A DNA stretch of 64,000 nt, taken from assembly GCF_018282095.1 (NCBI RefSeq), contig NZ_CP074128.1, positions 186,001 through 250,000 on the forward strand, written 5' to 3'. A program made the position numbers and the translations under genes. Positions 55,361-63,680 of this stretch are shown piece by piece. The stretch's first letter is position 1. Each line of letters starts with the position of its first letter. Under the pieces are notes generated by a model that did no database searches, had not been told where the DNA came from, and saw only the letters and a program-made list of their open reading frames with translations. The DNA comes from Pseudovibrio brasiliensis. Its GTDB lineage: Bacteria > Pseudomonadota > Alphaproteobacteria > Rhizobiales > Stappiaceae.

Positions 55361-56902
55361 ATGAGGCAGCTGATGATTGACAGAGCCGTCACACCAGCCC
55401 GTATTGCCATTGTTGTTTTCATCGGAATTTTTGCTGCCACCCTCGCCCGTTTTTATGGCGCTGCTCTGCTCGGTCTCGGCGTGGATGAAAGCTACATGGT
55501 TGCCATGGCGCGCCATCCCTCTCTCAGCTATTTCGACCACCCGCCACTGACCTTCTGGATCATTCACGCAACAGCATGGCTATCAGGCTCAGAAGCAGGC
55601 TTCGTGCTTCGCTTCCCGTTCATTGCCATGTCGATCATTTCCACCCTGCTGTTGTATCAGCTGTCTACCCGCTTCTACGGAGCGAAAGCCGGTGCCTGGG
55701 CAATGGCCTGGTTTTCTATCTCGCCGTTCTTTCTCCTGTCTGCAGGCAGCTGGGTGGTTCCCGACGGGCCGATGATGCTCTTCCTGTTGATTGCGGCCAG
55801 TCTGTTGACACCGCTTCTGAACCCAAACACACGTCACATAAACGATGCCCGTTGGATTGCTGTTGGATTGGCCTTCGGTTTGGCCCTGCTCTCCAAGTAC
55901 ATGGCGGTTTTGACCGGACTTGGTGCCTTGTTATTCCTGCTCTCGGAACGGGAGCTTCGCCCCCTCCTGCGTACCCGTGGTCCTTACATTGCGGGGGCCA
56001 TCGCTCTTCTTGTCTTCAGCCCAGTCATTTGGTGGAATGCCATGAACGGCTGGCAGTCCTTCGGGTTCCAGTTGTCCCGCTCTGTGACCTCTGCCAGTTT
56101 TGACCTTCCCGTCCACCTCCTCAACTCCGGGCGCATGTTTCTGGGGCAGTTGGCCTATCTGCAGCCTGTGACACTGATCGTGTGCCTATGGCTTGTGGTG
56201 CGTTTCTTCCGTGATGGTGAGAAACCTGAGGCTGATCGATATCTCCTGTGCCTTGCGATTATCCCGATCATCGTGTTCAACGCAGTCGCTCTGCTTTCCC
56301 GAAACACGCTGCCCCACTGGCCCATGGCCGGATACCTGTTTCTCTTCTCGCTTCTGGGCAGTTGGTTTGCCAAGCTAAAGCCGTCGGGCATTGTCATTGC
56401 CAAACGAGCTTTTACAGCCTCAGCCGCACTTATCCTGATCGTCGTGGTGCTTGGAGGGCTGCATTTCAAAACCGGACTGCTGACACGGCCACTCGGCTCC
56501 CCTCCACCGCGCTGGGATGAGACCATTCGTGCCATGGATTGGTTTGATGCAAAGGACACTCTGATCAGTCGCGGATTACTGCAGGAAGGCGAGCCAACCC
56601 CGCTTTACACGCTCAACTGGATCGATGGCGCCAAGATATCTTATGCCCTTGGTGATCAGGCGGATGTGCGCGTGCTGGGAAGTGACCCACGCCACTTCGG
56701 ACTCCTGCCGAAGCTGGCCCCAAAGAGCGACGCGCTCATTGCAGGCCTGCTGCCCTACGATGACTGGGAGACGCGACTGAACCGCGTTCGCGCGTCCCTT
56801 GCCGGATCATTCTGTGAAGTCACCCGGCATGAGCCGATCCCGATCAATCGGGGCGGTGCGCCTTATCGGGCACTCTTCCTACTCTCAGGCTCGTCTTGCT
56901 GA
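55361..56902 (+). CDS. Membrane glycosyltransferase of the ArnT/PMT (GT39/GT83-like) group
   Basis: This protein of about 513 residues has some eleven hydrophobic segments. The catalytic acidic pair appears in the first extracytoplasmic loop (GLGVDESYMVAMARH, then YFDHPPLTFW), as in ArnT and protein mannosyltransferases that use polyprenyl-phosphate sugars. It probably adds a sugar to a lipid or surface polymer at the periplasmic face. ATG 55361 is used; ATG 55373 is possible and an extension to TTG 55289 is hydrophilic and unlikely. Its 3' end overlaps, tail to tail by 40 bases, the effector-like gene on the other strand. Confidence 0.85.
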   Translation: MRQLMIDRAVTPARIAIVVFIGIFAATLARFYGAALLGLGVDESYMVAMARHPSLSYFDHPPLTFWIIHATAWLSGSEAGFVLRFPFIAMSIISTLLLYQLSTRFYGAKAGAWAMAWFSISPFFLLSAGSWVVPDGPMMLFLLIAASLLTPLLNPNTRHINDARWIAVGLAFGLALLSKYMAVLTGLGALLFLLSERELRPLLRTRGPYIAGAIALLVFSPVIWWNAMNGWQSFGFQLSRSVTSASFDLPVHLLNSGRMFLGQLAYLQPVTLIVCLWLVVRFFRDGEKPEADRYLLCLAIIPIIVFNAVALLSRNTLPHWPMAGYLFLFSLLGSWFAKLKPSGIVIAKRAFTASAALILIVVVLGGLHFKTGLLTRPLGSPPPRWDETIRAMDWFDAKDTLISRGLLQEGEPTPLYTLNWIDGAKISYALGDQADVRVLGSDPRHFGLLPKLAPKSDALIAGLLPYDDWETRLNRVRASLAGSFCEVTRHEPIPINRGGAPYRALFLLSGSSC

Positions 56903-58491
56903 GATGGTGGGTTTTCTTTAGGTTTTTCAGGCTTGTAATCCTTGTTGGTGAGGGCCTGATAGAACGGCTTGCTGCGAAGCATCTTTCGGTTCTCTTCAAG
57001 CTGCTCTTCATCGTCCACACCAACACCGCGGGAGCCTTCTTCATTGCGGAAGGTCGCAAAGCTCAGGCCTTCGAGGCTGGCATCAGAATCCGGGTTCTTG
57101 CCCGGTTGAATTCCAGCGGCTGCCAGTTCCTGTTCCAACAGTTTGAGGAAAAAGCCGAAGTCTTCTGCGCCATCAGGATAGCTTGTGTCCTTAGCATAAG
57201 GGTAAAGCGTGATCTGCGCCCCTTGGGTGATACGGTCAAAGTATGCTTTTTGCTCAACCAGCTTGGCTTTGGCTTCAGGCGTGTCAGCGGAATACTGCTT
57301 CTCATCATCTTTAAAGGCCGCCACCGCTCCATCCATGTTGGTGACTTTGAACGAGAGGAAGGGGTTATCTGGTGAGAGCAAAAGGGGTGTCAGGACGTTA
57401 CCGGCTTGCTCCAGCTGATCCAACTGGACACTTAAATGGATCTTGTTTCCGGCTTTCTCGTATTCGCCGCTATCAAGAACTGAGTTGCCATCCTCACCCA
57501 GCGGCTCGAACTGGGTAAAGACCCCATCGCGGTCAGCATTGTTGATCCGGTGATCGGGGTTTTTGAGCAACGCTCGTTGAGCCGCTATCTTCTCCCTGCT
57601 CTTTGCGTAGGCTTCTCTATCCGTGTACGGGATCTTGCGCTGCTCCTCATACATTCTGTTTAGTTCGGTGAGTATTTCCTGAGCCCCAGCAACTGAGTTC
57701 TCTCCGGTATAAGCCTGCACCGTGATTTCCTTGCGCGGCTTTTGAGTTTCCTTTGACGGTATTTCTTTGAGCGTCAGCTCCAGCATTTCCAGATAGCCTT
57801 GTATTGTCAGAAAGGTATCCCGGCTGGCTTTGATTTCGCCAGCTTTCAACTGTGCTTCTGCTTTGTCGATGTTGGTTTGGACGAGCCCCGCCAGTCGCGG
57901 TGCTTCTTCCTGGCGACCTTGGGAGAAGCCTTCCAAATCGAAGCTGTTGAGGAACTTTAAGCGAGCCCGAACATCTGCCAGTTCCTGCTTTCGGTGCAGC
58001 AGTGTACATGCAGAGGCAACACCGCGAGCGTAGGTCTTTTCGATTTCCTTCATCGTCAGGTCGGCATTGTCCAAAGTGTCGACAACACCGGAAACATTCT
58101 GCTGCTTGTTCAGATCACTGGCCTTGTCCAGAAGGCGGGCGGTTGTTTTGACGTAATTGTCGAAGATTTCAAGATCGCGTACATCCTTGAAGATGTTCCG
58201 GCGCTTTTTGTAGGCCTCGAACTTGGTCCGCGCCTTTTTGATATCGGGTGTGAGATCTGGGATTTCTGGCTCTGGAGGCGTTGTATCCCCAGCGGGAACG
58301 TCAGGCTCCAGTGAGGTGCCATTACCGCGTGGCCCGTCCACGTGGTCGGTATCACCGCCATTGGAGCTGCCCTTGGCCTTCACGTCCTCTTGATTGATGT
58401 GCAGGAGTTCTGACACAGAATGGATCCACTCCTCCGTTTTCGGGGGCGTGGTGTTTTGGCCTTCTTCCTTCTTCTTCTCATTCTGAGGCAT
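56863..58491 (-). CDS. Phosphothreonine lyase-type effector (OspF/SpvC/HopAI1 family) with long N-terminal extension
   Basis: In this 542-residue protein, the region from about residue 310 onward aligns with the SpvC lyase as I recall it. NKIHLSV matches DKFHISV, FKVTNMD matches WKVTDME, GAQITLY matches GAQFTLY, FRNE matches YRNE and KPFYQALT matches EPFYRLMT. SpvC active-site residues K104, H106, K136, R148, Y158, R213 and R220 correspond to K350, H352, K382, R420, Y430, R482 and R488. H-to-K and R-to-Y spacings are identical, and about 26 residues are inserted between K382 and R420. Family members remove phosphate from MAP-kinase phosphothreonine by beta-elimination inside host cells. The start is polar and Gln/Asn/Thr/Pro-rich with no Sec signal, as in type III effectors. 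Residues about 85-250 are helical with an internal repeat. No secretion genes are in view. ATG 58491 follows GGAG. Confidence 0.85.
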   Translation of the reverse strand: MPQNEKKKEEGQNTTPPKTEEWIHSVSELLHINQEDVKAKGSSNGGDTDHVDGPRGNGTSLEPDVPAGDTTPPEPEIPDLTPDIKKARTKFEAYKKRRNIFKDVRDLEIFDNYVKTTARLLDKASDLNKQQNVSGVVDTLDNADLTMKEIEKTYARGVASACTLLHRKQELADVRARLKFLNSFDLEGFSQGRQEEAPRLAGLVQTNIDKAEAQLKAGEIKASRDTFLTIQGYLEMLELTLKEIPSKETQKPRKEITVQAYTGENSVAGAQEILTELNRMYEEQRKIPYTDREAYAKSREKIAAQRALLKNPDHRINNADRDGVFTQFEPLGEDGNSVLDSGEYEKAGNKIHLSVQLDQLEQAGNVLTPLLLSPDNPFLSFKVTNMDGAVAAFKDDEKQYSADTPEAKAKLVEQKAYFDRITQGAQITLYPYAKDTSYPDGAEDFGFFLKLLEQELAAAGIQPGKNPDSDASLEGLSFATFRNEEGSRGVGVDDEEQLEENRKMLRSKPFYQALTNKDYKPEKPKENPPSQQDEPESRKSAR

Positions 58492-58509
58492 TCGTGGGCT
58501 CCATGTCAC

Positions 58510-59546
58510 TTCCGGGAATGCTCGTATTCTGGAGTACTCTGCGGTTTTACCAAATAAAGGGATGGTTTCAGGGCGAACGGTGCGTCAATAGAATCGATAA
58601 AATCTCAGGGTAACTGGAACACTTCGAGTGATATGCGGATAACCCATTGCAATATATAAGGTATTAGATGAATTGTGCGTGTGGAGGCGATAAGCAATCA
58701 TCCTAATTGGTTCCTCGGTGTTTGCATTTATTGGTTCTTTGTAAGTACCAATCTTGCTTTTAGTGTGCTTGCCAGAAGCAAAGGTGGCTCAGATCAAGAG
58801 AGTTTGATCCGCGCCTGCTTTTCAAACACGATTATTTGAGATGCCCGTGCATGTCTTGCACTCTGACATTTGTTGTTTACTTACTGGCCGTGCTGCTGCA
58901 AGCGAGGGCTTATGGCAGCGCTCATCCGTGCTGCCGACAAGTTGGCTGAAGCAAAGACGCCCTGTAAAATAAAAAACAGCTCGCGCTGGAGGCTTGCGAG
59001 CTGTTTAAAAGCAAATGACTTAGAATATAACCTAGTCTAAGCTTCACCTCTGCTTGATATGAATTTCAATATAAATACAGTAAGTTACGCAATATACATT
59101 CGAGTATCCCTTCCCCCCATAACCGTTAAAACAATGCGGAAGCTGGTCTGGGTTGGTCCGTTGATAAGGTCAGTTCTGGCCTTGGTCGTGCCTTCACATC
59201 CCTCCTCCCCGAACGTTCCCAGGCCCATTATGGTTCGGCTGATGTGTGGCCTGCTTGAAGGGCCACGGAGCACAGTGAATGCTTCAAAAATGTAATCAAC
59301 CTGATGCAATGCTAGTGAATGCCTGAGGTGCAATACATTCCTCAAATGGGGGCTTGTTAAAGAAAAAAGCTCAGTCTTTATGCGCCGCCACCAGAGAGGT
59401 GCATGGCCTCCTGTCAGCACCATAACCTTCAGCCTCTATGAGAATTGATAGTTTTACTTAAGTGCTATTTGCTGCTTACTTGATATCCGCTAGGGTAAGT
59501 TTGTCGATTGTTGCTCGAATCATTGCTATTTACATATTGAAACATC
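58510..59546. other. Gene-poor 1-kb stretch between effector and LuxR genes
   Basis: No convincing gene is visible. The left part should contain the effector promoter (minus). The centre holds a strong hairpin (58974-59006) oriented as a terminator for leftward transcription, although no recognised leftward gene lies to its right. The patch 59100-59290 is more GC-rich than its surroundings and is open on both strands (78 codons plus strand, 112 codons minus strand). Neither frame has a ribosome site or a family I know. An unannotated small RNA or decayed gene is possible. Confidence 0.5.
58974..59006 (-). terminator. Orphan terminator hairpin, leftward orientation
   Basis: A perfect 11-base stem AAACAGCTCGC (58974-58984) / GCGAGCTGTTT (58996-59006) with an 11-base loop. 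On the minus strand it continues into a long T-rich tail (complement of TAAAATAAAAA, 58964-58974). On the plus strand the tail is only TTTAAAA. It implies a leftward transcript arising between here and the LuxR gene. Confidence 0.65.
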
Positions 59547-60650
59547 ATGAAAAAGGAATTTGACCTCTTTCTTACTCAGATTTACGAGGCTGTAGAGCAT
59601 CCGGATTTGTTTGAAGGAGCGCTTCTTACTGCCAGTGACTTGCTGCAAGGTTCTGGAATTCACCTTTACACATATAATCCCGAAAGGCCGGAGGAGCGGC
59701 TTAACTATGATGCGCGGATGGACCCCGCATTTGAGCCGGAATACACCACCGACTACTTTACTCAGGATTACAGAATAGATCGCATCTTCAAGGCTCCGTT
59801 TGCAAAGCTTCTGACGGATGCTGACATCACCACTGACTATGGTTTGAAAACCAATCCAATTCACCAGTTGCTGCCTAAATTTGAGATCTACGACCTCATG
59901 GGAACCAATCTGACCAAGGGTGAAAACTTTGGCTGGTTTGGTGTGTCCTCGCTCAAACCAGGAGACGGGTTCTCCCCCTTACAGCGCAAGATGTTTGAAA
60001 GCATGATCCCCCATGCCAACAGAGCGCTGCATTATCGGCAGAGGGTCAAAAGCCTTGAGCTGAAGTTAGCGCTTCATGACAATATCGCCGGAGATACACC
60101 ATTCGGGCTCATCGTTTTTTCGCAGTATGATATCAACTCCATCAACCCAAGAGCTCTCGAAATATTGGAGCACGGGTTTCTGAGGCTTAGGAAGACCGGG
60201 ATTTCCTGCTCTGATCGCAAGCAGAACAAGAAGCTGGAAGAGGCTCAGATCAGTGCGCTGGTGGGTGGGTTGCCAATTGTGAACCTGACGGATGAGCGCA
60301 CGGGGACAACTTACCTGATCCAGATGTTCAACCCAAAACCGCAGGCATCCGGTGGTTCATTGGAAACCGCGCAGTATCTGGCCGTGAAGATCATGGTGAC
60401 CAGCGCAACCGCCCGGGCTGATCCGGCTATCATTGAGAGGTTAAGTGACGTCTTCCGCCTCTCTAAAGCCGAGAGCAACGTCATCCGTGCCGTTCTTTCT
60501 AACAGATCCTTGCAGGACTACGCGCAGGACAGATCCGTGCGGCTGGACACCGTCCGCAAACAACTCAAGTCTGCGCTCTACAAAATGGGCATCAACTCCC
60601 AGAAACAACTCTTCCAACTCTATGAGGTCTTTCGGTCGTTTCGGGGGTGA
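59547..60650 (+). CDS. LuxR-family transcriptional regulator with unassigned N-terminal sensor domain
   Basis: This 367-residue protein has a C-terminal LuxR helix-turn-helix (FRLSKAESNVIRAVLSNRSL, then RSVRLDTVRKQLKSALYKMG) at about residues 300-360. The first 200 residues have a PAS/GAF-like alternation of helices and strands and do not show the acyl-homoserine-lactone-binding pattern of LuxR/TraR, and there is no receiver Asp. It is probably a one-component regulator with an unknown signal. It stands alone, divergent from the effector-like gene across 1 kb and upstream of the AT-rich defence cassette, so it could govern either (inference). Confidence 0.85.
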   Translation: MKKEFDLFLTQIYEAVEHPDLFEGALLTASDLLQGSGIHLYTYNPERPEERLNYDARMDPAFEPEYTTDYFTQDYRIDRIFKAPFAKLLTDADITTDYGLKTNPIHQLLPKFEIYDLMGTNLTKGENFGWFGVSSLKPGDGFSPLQRKMFESMIPHANRALHYRQRVKSLELKLALHDNIAGDTPFGLIVFSQYDINSINPRALEILEHGFLRLRKTGISCSDRKQNKKLEEAQISALVGGLPIVNLTDERTGTTYLIQMFNPKPQASGGSLETAQYLAVKIMVTSATARADPAIIERLSDVFRLSKAESNVIRAVLSNRSLQDYAQDRSVRLDTVRKQLKSALYKMGINSQKQLFQLYEVFRSFRG

Positions 60651-61086
60651 GCTCAAGTACAACTTCCCCCGCAAGAACGGAATGAGGTAGCAGGAGAACC
60701 GGCAGGGCCGTGATGCTTTTGAAAAGAACATAAGGTTTCATGGATGGCATTCTGTCGTTGCTTCAGGGAACGGAGAACACCCCTCACCACCGACGGGCAG
60801 CCCTCCTGCCCCCATAAAACATGAGAGTCCCCCACCCGGAAGGACACATCACGCCAACATCCGGACACTCAGCGCCAAAGTTGTTTTGGGGAGGTTCTCA
60901 GGGAGGTTAGTTGCGACTTTCAGCTTGAGAACTTTTACAATCGAGTTGGATGGAAAATGCCAAAAAATACTGCTGAGTAAGTTGGGAGAGTTTATAGCAA
61001 AAACACATCAAATTGGTTGTATGTTCAACTTAAACCCTCATAAATTGAGGTGATGAGTTGGCAATTACTCAATTTGCGGATCTTTT
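60651..61086. other. Intergenic region and left boundary of the defence cassette
   Basis: No gene is supported in these 436 bases. A small GGGCAG/CTGCCC hairpin near 60796 lacks a T-run. From about 60900 the sequence turns AT-rich, matching the two following genes, so the junction of the acquired segment probably lies here. No flanking direct repeat was found by eye. Confidence 0.5.
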
Positions 61087-62661
61087 ATGTCTGATAATTA
61101 CATCACAGCGCTTCACCTTCGAAATTTTAAAGGTTTTCAAGACCTGAGGATTGATAATTTAAATAAAGAAATCAATATTTTAATAGGTGATAATGATGCA
61201 GGAAAAAGCTCGGTATTGCTTGCAATTGATCTTGTCTTAAATGCATTTCCAAACCGTGTTGAAACAATAGGACTGGAACGCTTACTCAATCAAACAGCTG
61301 TAAAAGAGTTTTTAGACAAGAAAGACCGAAAATACTCAGATCTTCCAGAGATGGAAGTGGATCTTTATCTTAATGAGCAAAACCGTCACGAGTTGGAAGG
61401 ACATTGTAATTTAAGAAGAGTGAACGCTTATGGAATTCACTTAAGATGCCGACCGCGTGATGACTTAAAAAGCGAGATTCAAGAAATAATTGAATCAGAA
61501 GATTCAACATTTCCTTATGAGTACTACCAGGTCGAGATTAAGGGATTTGGTGGGGGTACTATCACACCCTACAGGCAGCATATTAAACACATTAACATTG
61601 ATAATACAAAAATTAGCAATGACCTAGCATCCAAAGCGTATGTGAAGACTGTCTATAGTGCAAATACTTCGGAAATCGAGAAAAACGAGCTCAAGTACGG
61701 ATATCGGAAGGTCAAAGATCAGTTCTCCGAAGATAGTCTCAAGTGTGTAAATCAACGGATCGACGAAGAGTATAGTTTTGTTATTCAGAACAATGTCAAA
61801 GCGAATTTAGAGACCGATTTAACGATCTCAAAGAGAGGAATAGACATTGAGAATTTGGGTGTGGGTTCGCAATGTTTCATAAGAACGAGCTTTGCACTCT
61901 CAAAGAAAACGAACATAGAAGTAGTTCTGTTGGAAGAACCAGAAAACCATCTTAGCCATACTAGGATGAATGAGCTGATTAGCGAAGTTAAGAAAGCTAC
62001 ATCGTCTCAAGTTTTTATTGCGACCCATAGCTCGTTAGTTTGCTCGCGGCTCGATTTGCGTTCAGCAATTCTCTTTGGTGAGTTGGGAGTAGAGCCTAAA
62101 AGACTGACTGATCTTAAAAAAGATACAGCGGAATACTTTATGAAAGCTCCTAATAACTCCTTATTGGAGTTTGTTCTATCGGATCGAAACATCTTGGTTG
62201 AGGGAGATGCTGAGTACATTCTTATGTCGTCGTTATATAATAAGGTGATGGGCAATAAGTTGGAGGGGTCAGGCCTACATGTAATTTCCGTTGGTGGCCT
62301 TAGCTTTCCGCGCTATCTAGATTTGGCTAAGCTTATTGGTACTAAAACCGCAGTAATAACAGATAATGATGGATCTATATTAAACAACTGCGAGAGAAAA
62401 TACGCAGTCTATCGAGACGATGAAAATATAAAGATATTTTTTGACGAGGATGAGAGTAGAAGAACATTCGAAATCTGTGTCTATCGTGACAATTCAAAGC
62501 TTTGTGAAAGCTTGTTTGCTGAGGGTCGCAGAAAGCTGACTGTTGAGCAGTTTATGTTGGCAAACAAGTCCACCGTTGCTTTTGAACTGGCTCAGCAGGA
62601 ACCAGATGAAATCGTTGCACCAAGATATATAGACGAAGCAATTAGATGGATAATGAGCTGA
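61087..62661 (+). CDS. gajA: OLD-family ATPase/TOPRIM endonuclease, GajA-like
   Basis: This 524-residue protein has an N-terminal SMC/RecF-type ATPase with Walker A GDNDAGKSS (K40), a signature-like NLGVGSQCF near residue 258, Walker B VVLLEEPENHL near 280 and the H-loop IATHSSLV near 312. A C-terminal TOPRIM domain follows, with Glu in LVEGDAEYI near 371 and the D-x-D in VITDNDGS near 422. This is the OLD nuclease layout; the adjacent UvrD-like gene marks it as class 2, as in Gabija GajA (B. cereus GajA is about 578 residues). It probably cuts or nicks phage DNA when nucleotide levels fall. The gene is AT-rich (15 G+C in 61141-61200). Its stop overlaps the next start by 16 bases. Confidence 0.87.
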   Translation: MSDNYITALHLRNFKGFQDLRIDNLNKEINILIGDNDAGKSSVLLAIDLVLNAFPNRVETIGLERLLNQTAVKEFLDKKDRKYSDLPEMEVDLYLNEQNRHELEGHCNLRRVNAYGIHLRCRPRDDLKSEIQEIIESEDSTFPYEYYQVEIKGFGGGTITPYRQHIKHINIDNTKISNDLASKAYVKTVYSANTSEIEKNELKYGYRKVKDQFSEDSLKCVNQRIDEEYSFVIQNNVKANLETDLTISKRGIDIENLGVGSQCFIRTSFALSKKTNIEVVLLEEPENHLSHTRMNELISEVKKATSSQVFIATHSSLVCSRLDLRSAILFGELGVEPKRLTDLKKDTAEYFMKAPNNSLLEFVLSDRNILVEGDAEYILMSSLYNKVMGNKLEGSGLHVISVGGLSFPRYLDLAKLIGTKTAVITDNDGSILNNCERKYAVYRDDENIKIFFDEDESRRTFEICVYRDNSKLCESLFAEGRRKLTVEQFMLANKSTVAFELAQQEPDEIVAPRYIDEAIRWIMS

Positions 62662-63680
62662 TTTTGGCTGTTGCCGGTGCTGGTAAAACTACACGAATTT
62701 TAAACTCGATAAAAAACAACGAGCGCTGTCTTATAATCACCTACACGAATGAGAATCTTCGGAGTTTGGAAGCAAGTTTGAAAAAAAAGTATGATGGCAT
62801 AATTCCCGAAAATATTATGCTTTCGTCATACTTTTCATTTCTCTATAGATTTTGCTTTCGGCCAATACTTTCATACAAATTTCGCGACAACGCGTTCAAC
62901 TGGAACAGACCGCCTGCTCCTCATGAAGGTGGCAAGCCAAAATCAAAACTCGGACACTACATGAGTAGTGGACGGTACATTTATGCAAATCGTATGACCA
63001 AGATGATCGAGCGGTGTGGCCGATTACCATTGGTCATTGACAGATTGGAGAAGTACTTCGACTGTTTTTATGTCGATGAAGTCCAAGATTTTGCTGCTAA
63101 TGACTTTAACTTTCTCCTTGAACTGTCGCGTGCAAAAATTCCGACTTTGTATGTCGGTGACTTTTTCCAGCATACCTTCGACACGAGCCGGGATGGGCGT
63201 ACTCGAGAAAACCTACACAAGAAAGGTTTGAGTTATTACATCAAGCAATTTCAACGTTTCGGTTTTCGGATTGATACAAAAACACTCGGAAAAACATATA
63301 GATGCAGTCCCACGGTTTCAGACTTTATTACTGACAGCCTTGGTATCAAGATTGAGTCGCATCGCTCTGATCAAACAAACCTAGAACTGGTGACGTGTCA
63401 AAAACAGACTGAGGCGCTGTTTAATTGCAATGACAAAATCAAACTCTTCTTTCAAGAGCACGAGAAGTACAGCTGCTATTCGAACAACTGGGGTCGTTGC
63501 AAAGGGCTAGACCACTATGAAGATGTTTGTGTAGTTCTCAATAAGAAAACATTTGAGAAGTTTGTAAGCGGAACTCTTGCTTCCCTCCCTAGCCCGACGC
63601 TCAACAAGCTCTATGTCGCATGTTCTAGAGCCAGAGGAGATTTATATTTCCTTGATCAAAAATTTCTTGATGTTGGGTAG
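62646..63680 (+). CDS. gajB: Compact UvrD/PcrA-like helicase, GajB-like
   Basis: This 344-residue superfamily 1 helicase has Walker A AVAGAGKTT (K14), motif Ia-like LIITYTNENLRSL, Walker B FYVDEVQDF near residue 142, motif III TLYVGDFFQHTF near 168, motif IV LGKTYRCSPTV near 219, motif V GRCKGLDHYEDVCVVL near 283 and motif VI YVACSRARGDLYFL near 323. All core motifs are present, but it is about 150 residues shorter than B. cereus GajB (about 494), so accessory subdomains are reduced. It overlaps the nuclease gene by 16 bases, indicating co-translation and partnership. In Gabija, GajB binds the GajA tetramer and helps sense or terminate phage DNA processing. Confidence 0.83.
   Translation: MDNELILAVAGAGKTTRILNSIKNNERCLIITYTNENLRSLEASLKKKYDGIIPENIMLSSYFSFLYRFCFRPILSYKFRDNAFNWNRPPAPHEGGKPKSKLGHYMSSGRYIYANRMTKMIERCGRLPLVIDRLEKYFDCFYVDEVQDFAANDFNFLLELSRAKIPTLYVGDFFQHTFDTSRDGRTRENLHKKGLSYYIKQFQRFGFRIDTKTLGKTYRCSPTVSDFITDSLGIKIESHRSDQTNLELVTCQKQTEALFNCNDKIKLFFQEHEKYSCYSNNWGRCKGLDHYEDVCVVLNKKTFEKFVSGTLASLPSPTLNKLYVACSRARGDLYFLDQKFLDVG

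Noticed and set aside
59059-59423. Open frames on both strands in the GC-rich patch (78 codons plus, 112 codons minus)
   Set aside because: Neither has a ribosome site, a recognisable family or a codon pattern like its neighbours. Kept only as part of the non-coding stretch and the possible small-RNA finding.
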